The translations under genes were made by a program, and so were the position numbers. This document shows positions 1 through 5,785 of a stretch of 11,949 nt of DNA, one piece after another. The DNA is from DATLBY01 sp035526665 (GTDB lineage Bacteria; Acidobacteriota; Terriglobia; Bryobacterales; Bryobacteraceae), in NCBI GenBank assembly GCA_035526665.1, contig DATLBY010000420.1:1-11949 (forward strand), in the 5' to 3' direction. A model generated the notes under the pieces. The model was given only the letters and a program-made list of their open reading frames with translations. It was not told where the DNA came from and ran no database searches. Numbering within the stretch: position 1 is the stretch's first letter; the number at the start of each line of letters is the position of its first letter.

Positions 1-1676
1 ATGGTGGAGAGCCGGTGCGCGATGATGATCGAAGTACGGCCTTCCACCAGATTGCGGAGCGCCTCGCGAACGCGGATCTCGGTGTCGGTATCCACGCTCG
101 ATGTGGCTTCATCCAGAACCAGAATTCTCGGGTTATGCGCAAGAGCTCGCGCGAAACTGATCAACTGCTTCTGTCCTGTGGAAAATCCATTGCCGCGCTC
201 CCGCACCGGCTGGTCAAACCTTTGCGGCAGCATGTCAATGAAATCCCGTAGATTGACCTTCTCCGCCGCCTCTTCGATCGCGCTGTCGCTGATTCGATCC
301 GTCCCCAGGCGGATGTTTCCGGCGACCGTGCCCGTCATCAGATAAGGATCCTGCAGAACGACGCCGAACTGCCGCCGCAAATCCTGTAGATCCATCTCGC
401 GTATGTCCACGCCGCCAATCCGGATCGCGCCCCTCTGGACATCGTAAAAACGCAGGAGCAGGCTGGTAATAGTAGTCTTTCCCGCTCCGGTATGACCCAC
501 AACCGCAATCGTCTCTCCAGGCTCGATCGTAAAAGTCACATTGCGCAGAACCCAGTCTTCGCCCGCGTAGGCAAACCAGACGTGATCGAATTCGATAGTA
601 ACCGGCGCCGTCGGAACCGGCACAGCCGATGCCGGACTAACCACCTCGGGCGGTGTGTCCAGCAGCTTGAAGATACGCTCGGACGCTGCCATCGCGCTCT
701 GCAGGATGTTGTATTTTTCGCTCAAATCCTGAATGGGGCGAAAGAAGCGCATGCCGTACTGCAGGAAGGCAACCAGGATGCCGACCGTCAGAACGCCGCT
801 GCGGATGCGAAAACCGCCGTAAGCCAGCAGCATCGCCAGCGCCAGCATGCCCAGGAACTCCACCACCGGATAGAACCATCCGTAAGCGAAGATCGAGTCT
901 TTGAACGCATCCATGTGATCGCGGTTGATGCGGTCGAACTCGGCGGCGCTTTTCTTTTCGCGGTTGAATAACTGCAGCACCACGATTCCATTCACGTGCT
1001 CCTGCAGGTATGAGTTGATTTTCGCCACCGCGACCCGAATGCGCCGGTAGCTTTGCGATACGGATCTGCGAAAGATGCTCGTCACCAGCACCACCAGCGG
1101 CATGACCGCCAGCAGAAATCCGGTCATCCCCGGACTCAGGCGGAGCATGGCTGCCACGATGAATCCGAGCATCAGCAGATCGCCTAGTATGGTCACCAGG
1201 CCGGACGAGAACAGGTCGTTCAGGACGTCCACATCCGTGGTAATGCGCGTAACCAGCCGGCCCACCGGGTTCCGGTCATAAAACTTCAGATCCAGGCGCT
1301 GGAGATGCTCCATCAACTGGCGCCGCAGGTCGAACATCGCATTCTGCCCCACCCACTGCATCACGTAGGTCTCGCCAAACTCCATGAAGAGCGCAGCCAG
1401 GATGCACAACAGGTAGATGGCGGAAATTTGCGCCACGCCGGTCCAGGGATCCGCCGACAGGTACCGGTCGAGCGGAGTATGCATCGGCTTGGGCACGGGT
1501 AGCAGATAGCGGTCGATGGTGAGCTTCATCAGCAGCGGGCCCGCCACCTGGAGCACCGAATTGGCCAGCAGAAAAACGAGTGCCGCCGAGATTCCCAGGC
1601 GGTAAGGCCGCAGGTACACCAGCAGCCGCTTCATCAGGCGGCTGTCGTATGCTTTACCGGCGACGTCTTCTTCCAC
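1..1676 (-). CDS. ABC exporter, fused permease and ATPase (C-terminus outside window)
   Basis: This is a type I ABC exporter half-transporter of the MdlB/LmrA-like group, which would dimerise in the inner membrane and use ATP to export lipids, drugs or peptides; the substrate cannot be read from sequence. The minus-strand frame is open for 558 codons and runs off the left edge, so about 30-60 residues are missing against the usual length near 600. The N-terminal region (about 20-340) is the membrane domain with hydrophobic segments near 27-50, 80-100, 160-180, 185-203 and 270-305. The nucleotide-binding domain carries Walker A GHTGAGKT (394-401), Q-loop Q442, signature FSTGQ (498-502), Walker B ILVLD (518-522) with catalytic E523, and H-loop H554. 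The chosen start is GTG at 1676, because the EEDVAGKAYDSRLMKRLL leader resembles the family leader and a stop lies four codons upstream. ATG at 1634 is the alternative. No good Shine-Dalgarno is seen for either. Any heterodimer partner would lie to the left. Family call is firm; substrate is unknown. Confidence 0.93.
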   Translation of the reverse strand, partial: MEEDVAGKAYDSRLMKRLLVYLRPYRLGISAALVFLLANSVLQVAGPLLMKLTIDRYLLPVPKPMHTPLDRYLSADPWTGVAQISAIYLLCILAALFMEFGETYVMQWVGQNAMFDLRRQLMEHLQRLDLKFYDRNPVGRLVTRITTDVDVLNDLFSSGLVTILGDLLMLGFIVAAMLRLSPGMTGFLLAVMPLVVLVTSIFRRSVSQSYRRIRVAVAKINSYLQEHVNGIVVLQLFNREKKSAAEFDRINRDHMDAFKDSIFAYGWFYPVVEFLGMLALAMLLAYGGFRIRSGVLTVGILVAFLQYGMRFFRPIQDLSEKYNILQSAMAASERIFKLLDTPPEVVSPASAVPVPTAPVTIEFDHVWFAYAGEDWVLRNVTFTIEPGETIAVVGHTGAGKTTITSLLLRFYDVQRGAIRIGGVDIREMDLQDLRRQFGVVLQDPYLMTGTVAGNIRLGTDRISDSAIEEAAEKVNLRDFIDMLPQRFDQPVRERGNGFSTGQKQLISFARALAHNPRILVLDEATSSVDTDTEIRVREALRNLVEGRTSIIIAHRLST

Positions 1677-1740
1677 AACTTGAGTTTAACAATGCGATCG
1701 AAAACGGCTTTGCCGCGCCGCCTTGCTACATTGGAGTGGA

Positions 1741-2625
1741 ATGGATGGACTCATTGTGGTCGACAAGCCCCAGGGCTGGACGTCTCACGATGTAGTCAAT
1801 CGCCTCCGGCGCCTTCTGAACCTGCGCAGCGTCGGCCACCTGGGCACTCTCGACCCGATGGCGACTGGCGTGCTTCCCGCCATGATTGGCCGGGCCACGC
1901 GGCTAGCGCGTTTTTTTCAACAGAGCGACAAGGTGTATGAAGGCACAATCCGCTTCGGCTTCTCCACCGATACTTACGATGCCGAAGGCACGCCGTCCTC
2001 CGCCAATGTGGAAATCAACTTCGATGCAGCACAGTTGGAGCCGGTGCTCGCGCGTTTCCGCGGAAAAATTTCCCAGGTTCCGCCCGCTGTCTCCGCCAAA
2101 AAAGTCGGGGGGACACGCGCCTACAAGCTGGCGCGCAGGAATATCGAAGTTCACTTAAATCCGGTGGATGTTGAGATTTTCTCGCTCGACCTGCTGGATA
2201 CGCCAGGTTCGGAAGCGCGCGTGCGTATTCATTGTTCAGCCGGGACCTACATTCGCAGCATAGCTCACGATGTGGGGGTGGCGCTGGGATGCGGAGCCCA
2301 CCTCTCCGCGCTGCGGCGGACACGATCGGGAAGCTTCCACTCGGGCATGGCCCACACGCTGGAGGAGCTGGACACCATGGCGCGCGAAGGCCGCATTGCG
2401 GACGCCCTGGTGCCGGCGGCCGATCTCCTGCCGGAATTCCCCATCGAGAGAGTGGACGATTCCACCGCCGTTTTCATCCGCCAGGGCAGGGACTTTCGCG
2501 TGTCCCCGTTCGGTGTCACACAGGGAACCCGATTTGTGAAAGCTGTCAGTCAGACCGGCGACCTGATTGCCATCGGCGAGGCAAAACTCCCGCATCTATA
2601 TCACCCGATCCTGGTCCTGTCGTGA
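1741..2625 (+). CDS. truB: tRNA pseudouridine(55) synthase TruB
   Basis: TruB converts uridine 55 in the T-loop of elongator tRNAs to pseudouridine and also acts as a tRNA folding chaperone in the cytoplasm. The 294-residue protein opens with GLIVVDKPQGWTSHDVV (3-19). The hallmark motif GHLGTLDPMATGVLP follows at 32-46, with catalytic Asp38. A later family block, AGTYIRSIAHDVG, contains the conserved Tyr-Ile-Arg. A C-terminal TruB/PUA-like segment spans roughly 230-294. Length is normal. ATG at 1741 is chosen because GGAGTGG lies just upstream (1733-1739) and the family begins with this DGLIVVDKP segment; a TTG at 1723 would add only six poorly supported residues. The gene is divergent from the ABC exporter and is not next to nusA-infB-rbfA or rpsO, its common neighbours in many bacteria. 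Function is assigned with high confidence. Confidence 0.97.
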   Translation: MDGLIVVDKPQGWTSHDVVNRLRRLLNLRSVGHLGTLDPMATGVLPAMIGRATRLARFFQQSDKVYEGTIRFGFSTDTYDAEGTPSSANVEINFDAAQLEPVLARFRGKISQVPPAVSAKKVGGTRAYKLARRNIEVHLNPVDVEIFSLDLLDTPGSEARVRIHCSAGTYIRSIAHDVGVALGCGAHLSALRRTRSGSFHSGMAHTLEELDTMAREGRIADALVPAADLLPEFPIERVDDSTAVFIRQGRDFRVSPFGVTQGTRFVKAVSQTGDLIAIGEAKLPHLYHPILVLS

Positions 2626-2654
2626 ACGAAACTTAATCCTAACTTCACCTTAGG

Positions 2655-2668
2655 TTCATTCGAATGAA
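2655..2668. promoter_or_regulatory. Perfect 14-bp palindrome upstream of the small secreted gene
   Basis: TTCATTCGAATGAA is its own reverse complement and lies 13-26 bp before the GTG start at 2681. It is flanked by TTAGG (2650-2654) on the left and CCTAA (2673-2677) on the right, and another CCTAA sits at 2638-2642. TTAGG could therefore pair with either CCTAA copy, giving two mutually exclusive stems. A dimeric repressor operator or an RNA attenuator are possible readings. No U-run follows, so it is not an intrinsic terminator. The symmetry is seen directly; any role is inference. Confidence 0.35.
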
Positions 2669-2680
2669 ATATCCTAAAAA

Positions 2681-3007
2681 GTGTGGTTACTTCGATCGCT
2701 GATACTCGCTGCAGTCCTCAACGCAAGTTTTAACTGCGCCTTTGCCGCTCAGGAACAAAATCCCGCGCCCAATGAATCAACTAACGAATTCTTTTCGGGC
2801 ACGGTAGCTGATTTACAGCCAGGCAAAATCATCATTTCGCGGGCCGTGCTGGGAAAACCAGCCGAAGATCGCAGCTTTTTGATTACCCCGGAAACTAAGA
2901 TCGAGGGCAAATTGAAGGCAAAAGTACGCGTCACGGTCGGGTTCAAGGCGTCCGATGAAGGGGACGTGGCCGTCCGTATCATCGTCCGCGCACCCCAAAG
3001 AAAGTAA
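2681..3007 (+). CDS. Small secreted protein, DUF5666-like (function unknown)
   Basis: The 108-residue product has a hydrophobic N-terminal signal segment (about 2-18) ending in the AxA pattern CAFAAQ, so cleavage after residue 22 or 23 and export are likely. Cys19 does not sit in a proper lipobox. The mature part (about 37-104) has the layout SGTVADLQPGKIIISRAV, then FLITPETKIEGKLKAK, then VRVTVGFKASDEGDVAVRII. This beta-rich 'GTV...TKI...VTV...AVRI' pattern resembles the DUF5666/OB-fold-like family; the match is from memory and not certain. The frame is closed by TAA at 2675, so the first possible start is GTG 2681, which lacks a Shine-Dalgarno and gives an n-region with one arginine only. 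An ATG at 2664 in the next frame would supply a lysine-rich n-region (MKYPKK) if one base were added in the A-run before the GTG. The gene follows truB by 55 bp and ends 4 nt from the convergent glmU stop. Confidence 0.7.
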   Translation: MWLLRSLILAAVLNASFNCAFAAQEQNPAPNESTNEFFSGTVADLQPGKIIISRAVLGKPAEDRSFLITPETKIEGKLKAKVRVTVGFKASDEGDVAVRIIVRAPQRK

Positions 3008-3011
3008 TTGT

Positions 3012-4397
3012 CTACTTCCGCTGGCGCTTTCTCTTCGCCCAGCCTTCCTTATTGGTCTGCCGGCTGCGGCCAAGTGCCAGCGCATCGGGCGGAATCGTAC
3101 TGGTAATCACCGATCCCGCGGCGATGTAGCTGCCTTCGCCAATCTGGAGAGGCGCCACCAGTGTCGCGTTGCTGCCGACGAACACACCATCGCCAATGAT
3201 CGTCTCGTGCTTTCGAACTCCATCGTAGTTACAGGTGATGGTCCCTGCGCCGATATTTGCGCCTTCGCCGATCACGGAATCGCCCAGATAAGCCAGATGT
3301 CCCGCTTTCGTGCGGGAGCCGACCCGGGTTTTCTTCAGCTCGACGAAATTTCCAATATGTGCCCCGGCGCCTATGTGGTTATTCGCCCGCAGGCGCGCAA
3401 AGGGACCTACACTGGCGTCCTCTTCAATTGTGGAAGACCCAATCAGAGTATACGGGGCGACCACGACGCGAGCGGATAGCCGGGAATCCTGAACGATGGC
3501 CCCGGCTCCGATCCGGCAGTCCTCGCCAATCACCGTGTCACCCAGTAGCTGCACGCCGGATTCGATTACCGAGTCCATGCCAACCTGGACGTGTAAATCA
3601 ATGGTGACAGTTTCTGGTTTTCGAATGGTGACGCCGGCCAGCATCAGCTCTCTTACTTTGCGCTCCCGGAAAATCCGGTCTACCACCGCGAGTTCCAGTC
3701 GGGTGTTGATGCCCAACAGTTCGCTCGCGTCTGCGTGCAGCATCGCGCTTACCCGGTGGCCCGCGCCATTCAGTATTTCGACGATATCCGTCAGGTAGTA
3801 CTCGCACGAGACCGGGTTGGGCTCAATCTTTGCAATGTATTTCCAGAGCAGGTCCGCCTCGAAGCAATAGATGCCCGAGTTGATCTGCTGAATCTGTTGC
3901 TGATCCGCTGTGGCTACCTTCTGTTCCACAATGGCTTGCACGTAACCGGACTCATCCACAACCATGCGCCCATAGCCGGTGGGATCTTCCAGCAGAGTGG
4001 TGATCACGGTGGCGGCTGCGCGGGAACTCTCGTGATGATTGAGCAGCGCCTCCAGAGTTGTTGCCGCGATCAGCGGGCAGTCTCCATAGAGCACAATCAG
4101 CCTGCCCTGGTGGTCCGCCATGTGCTCGCGGCAAATCCGAAGCGCATGGCCCGTCCCCATCTGCTCTACCTGCCGGACGAATTGCACCCCCCGGAGCCGG
4201 AGTTTCCCTTCTACCTCCTCGGCCTGGTGGCCGGTGACGGCGACGATCCGCTGAGGCGCTGCGAACTCCAGCGCCCGATCCACTACGTGCTCCACCAGCG
4301 TCTGTCCGCCCGCCTCGTGCAGCACCTTCGCCTTCTTTGACTTCATCCGGGTACCCAGCCCCGCGGCCAGGATGACTATGTTTAAATCAGTTTTCAT
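3012..4397 (-). CDS. glmU: Bifunctional GlmU: GlcN-1-P acetyltransferase / GlcNAc-1-P uridylyltransferase
   Basis: GlmU acetylates glucosamine-1-phosphate with acetyl-CoA and then joins the product to UTP, making UDP-GlcNAc for peptidoglycan and lipopolysaccharide in the cytoplasm. The 461-residue length is typical. The N-terminal uridylyltransferase domain (1-231) has LAAGLGTRMKS (10-20) with Arg17 and Lys24, GTGHAL (81-86), YGD with Asp106, GYGRM (141-145), NSGIY (173-177) and Asn231. After a linker helix, the left-handed beta-helix acetyltransferase domain (about 255-461) has Arg337, Lys355, catalytic His367 and Tyr370 in AGHLAYLGD, Asn381, NIGAGTITCNYDG and Lys396. These match the E. coli catalytic set with an offset of four. 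The C-terminal tail is very basic (AKRKRQRK). The start ATG overlaps the end of yvcK by 11 nt, so the two are probably translationally coupled; a GGA lies about 6 nt upstream of the ATG inside yvcK. Confidence 0.98.
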   Translation of the reverse strand: MKTDLNIVILAAGLGTRMKSKKAKVLHEAGGQTLVEHVVDRALEFAAPQRIVAVTGHQAEEVEGKLRLRGVQFVRQVEQMGTGHALRICREHMADHQGRLIVLYGDCPLIAATTLEALLNHHESSRAAATVITTLLEDPTGYGRMVVDESGYVQAIVEQKVATADQQQIQQINSGIYCFEADLLWKYIAKIEPNPVSCEYYLTDIVEILNGAGHRVSAMLHADASELLGINTRLELAVVDRIFRERKVRELMLAGVTIRKPETVTIDLHVQVGMDSVIESGVQLLGDTVIGEDCRIGAGAIVQDSRLSARVVVAPYTLIGSSTIEEDASVGPFARLRANNHIGAGAHIGNFVELKKTRVGSRTKAGHLAYLGDSVIGEGANIGAGTITCNYDGVRKHETIIGDGVFVGSNATLVAPLQIGEGSYIAAGSVITSTIPPDALALGRSRQTNKEGWAKRKRQRK

Positions 4398-5418
4398 TCG
4401 TTTTCCGGTGACGGCGCTGGCGGCTATCCCCGGCCAGCTTCAATGCTACCGCCGCGATCGCATCGGGATCGTGTCGCACCTTTTCCGACAACGCCGCGAG
4501 CTCCGTTGCTATTACCTGGACGCCCAGCGCATTCAGGCGATCGGAATCGATCTGTACCGGCTTCGCCATCTGACGGGCGTAGCGGCGCTTCAGCGGAGCC
4601 GTGATCGGCCGCGTATTCACGACCGCCACATCCAGCAGTTCCTTGCCCGCATGCTGATAGATCGCCTGGACGTGATCGGCCGCGCTGAATTCGATCGTCT
4701 CTCCCGGTTGCCACATCAGGTTCACGAAATAGGCGCGGGCGGCCAGAGATTTTCGAATCGCATCAGCAATACCGTTCACCAGCAGGTTAGGGATGACGCT
4801 GGTAAATAGTGATCCAGGACCGAGAGTGATCAGGTCGGCGCGCTCGATGGCTTCGATCGCCTCGGCCATGGGCCGGCAGCCGGCGGGACGGATCGCGACG
4901 CGCTGAATGCGCGACCGGCTTTTGCTGATCAGAGTCTCCCCGTAAATCTTTTTTCCGTTCTCCAGCGTGGCTTCCAGCGACACGTTGGCGGCGGTGGAGG
5001 GGTAAATCCGGCCGCAACTGGCGAGGACCTCGGAAGACAGTTGCACCGCCTTGGCAAAATCCCCAGTGAGATCGGTCAGGGCGGTCAGGAAGAGATTGCC
5101 GAAGCTGTGTCCCTTGAGACCTTTGCCGGAAGAGAAACGGTACTGGAACAGCTTCGAGAGCAGCGCCTCGTCCTCCGACATCGCTACCATGCAGTTGCGA
5201 ATGTCTCCGGGAGGCAGGACGTCGAAATCACGCCGCAGCCTGCCTGAGCTACCGCCGTCATCGGTGACCGTAACCACAGCCGTAATGTCGAGTTCCGTGC
5301 CCCGGTAGTGCATGGAGGTTTTCAATCCATGAAGCAAGGTGGACAGACCTGTGCCGCCGCCAATCGCAACGATCCGCAACGGCTCCCCGGCCGCGGTCCC
5401 AAGCCTGCGCGCTTTCAT
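4387..5418 (-). CDS. yvcK: YvcK/GlmR-family regulator (CofD-like, UPF0052)
   Basis: This family (gluconeogenesis factor YvcK, also GlmR or CuvA) is needed for cell-wall synthesis on gluconeogenic carbon. In Bacillus subtilis it binds UDP-sugars and stimulates GlmS. The 343-residue protein shows the family blocks in order: RIVAIGGGTGLSTLLHGLK (15-33), VTDDGGSSGRLRRDF (51-65), GDIRNC (71-76), KGHSFGNLFLTAL (102-114), LGPGSLFTSVIPNLL (199-213), and VNLMWQPGET (232-241), where Trp stands at a position I recall as usually Thr. ATG 5418 is chosen because homology begins just after it, a purine-rich AAGAGA precedes it, and the length fits. The frame stays open up to 5700, but that extension (rich in Arg, Ser and Gly) has no family likeness. 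The gene overlaps glmU by 11 nt, which suggests shared control of UDP-GlcNAc supply. The distant CofD enzymes transfer phospholactate, but the operon context favours the YvcK role. Confidence 0.93.
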   Translation of the reverse strand: MKARRLGTAAGEPLRIVAIGGGTGLSTLLHGLKTSMHYRGTELDITAVVTVTDDGGSSGRLRRDFDVLPPGDIRNCMVAMSEDEALLSKLFQYRFSSGKGLKGHSFGNLFLTALTDLTGDFAKAVQLSSEVLASCGRIYPSTAANVSLEATLENGKKIYGETLISKSRSRIQRVAIRPAGCRPMAEAIEAIERADLITLGPGSLFTSVIPNLLVNGIADAIRKSLAARAYFVNLMWQPGETIEFSAADHVQAIYQHAGKELLDVAVVNTRPITAPLKRRYARQMAKPVQIDSDRLNALGVQVIATELAALSEKVRHDPDAIAAVALKLAGDSRQRRHRKTNEN

Positions 5419-5451
5419 TCTCTTCAGAATCTCACAGGAACGGTGAAGCTC

Positions 5452-5465
5452 GGTGGTTGACCACC
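5452..5465 (-). promoter_or_regulatory. Inverted repeat in the yvcK leader
   Basis: GGTGGT-TG-ACCACC is a perfect inverted repeat centred about 40 nt upstream of the yvcK ATG. In RNA it gives a 5-bp GC-rich stem with a 4-nt loop. It could be an operator or a leader hairpin, but symmetric elements this short also arise by chance in GC-rich DNA. No U-run follows on either strand. Confidence 0.25.
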
Positions 5466-5610
5466 CTGAATCACGCTTCCCCGGCTCCTGCGATCTTCCA
5501 CCCCTCCTATGACTTACCAATCTACCTGCGGGCCTGTGAGTAGCGTCCGCGTTAGCCTTCAGAGGAAGGAGACTCCACTGGTGGCTATTGCAGCGATTCG
5601 AATTGATTTT

Positions 5611-5623
5611 CAAAACGAACCCA
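5611..5623 (+). repeat. Direct repeat copy 1 (CAAAACGAACCCA)
   Basis: This 13-bp sequence recurs identically at 5662-5674, a 51-bp offset. Similarity extends on both sides (an ATT-ATTT-like left flank and CG on the right), about 20 of 24 positions in all. It lies in the yvcK-clpB control region. I have a vague memory of CAAAACGAACCC-type words recurring in intergenic DNA of some Acidobacteria-like genomes, which would make it an interspersed motif and not a locus-specific operator; this was not checked. Confidence 0.5.
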
Positions 5624-5661
5624 ACGGGGTCAGCGCATCGCCCGGCAAATACATAAATTTG

Positions 5662-5674
5662 CAAAACGAACCCA
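5662..5674 (+). repeat. Direct repeat copy 2 (CAAAACGAACCCA)
   Basis: Identical to the copy at 5611-5623. It lies 112 bp upstream of the clpB ATG. The 51-bp spacing is near five helical turns, so a protein binding both copies would meet them on the same face of the DNA. That is inference; the repeat itself is directly visible. Confidence 0.5.
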
Positions 5675-5773
5675 CCGCTTGGCTGGTTGCGCCGCTCCAT
5701 CGCGCTGAATGTGAGTCTTAACGACTAAAGAAAGTTGCGTCTAATAAATTTCACTGATAAGCTGGATTTGTCT

Positions 5774-5779
5774 GGAGGG
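5774..5779 (+). promoter_or_regulatory. clpB ribosome binding site
   Basis: GGAGGG lies 6 nt before ATG 5786. It decides the clpB start in favour of this ATG over the in-frame TTG at 5735, which would add 17 non-conserved residues. Confidence 0.85.
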
Positions 5780-5785
5780 ATTCTG

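Larger units (their letters stand above)
5419..5785. promoter_or_regulatory. 367-bp divergent control region between yvcK and clpB
   Basis: This is the only gene-free stretch above 300 bases. It must contain the promoters for the yvcK-glmU operon (minus) and the clpB operon (plus). It is more AT-rich toward clpB. A possible clpB promoter is TTAACG (5718-5723) with TAATAA (5742-5747) at 18-bp spacing, but both boxes are poor matches. I find no CIRCE element (TTAGCACTC-N9-GAGTGCTAA) and no clear sigma-32 promoter. Elements I do see are the CAAAACGAACCCA direct repeats, inverted repeats at 5452-5465 and 5556-5569, and an AGGAGG-like sequence on the minus strand at 5503-5508 followed by a 25-codon GTG frame (5501 to 5424). 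Short frames in this stretch lack protein-like character. Confidence 0.6.

Noticed and set aside
492..971. 159-codon plus-strand frame within the ABC exporter region
   Set aside because: The minus strand encodes intact exporter motifs through this whole stretch; the plus frame is a His/Arg/Gln-rich shadow.
3735..4340. 201-codon plus-strand frame opposite glmU
   Set aside because: GlmU motifs are continuous on the other strand; the plus frame has no family likeness.
5419..5700. N-terminal extension of yvcK to ATG 5700
   Set aside because: The extra 94 residues have no similarity to YvcK and would make the protein far longer than the family; they also cross the direct repeats.
5735..5785. TTG start at 5735 for clpB
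   Set aside because: ATG 5786 has a near-ideal GGAGGG and matches the family N-terminus; the extension is not conserved.
5419..5785. CIRCE/HrcA element or sigma-32 promoter for clpB
   Set aside because: I looked for the TTAGCACTC inverted repeat and for CTTGAA/CCCCAT-like boxes and found no convincing match.
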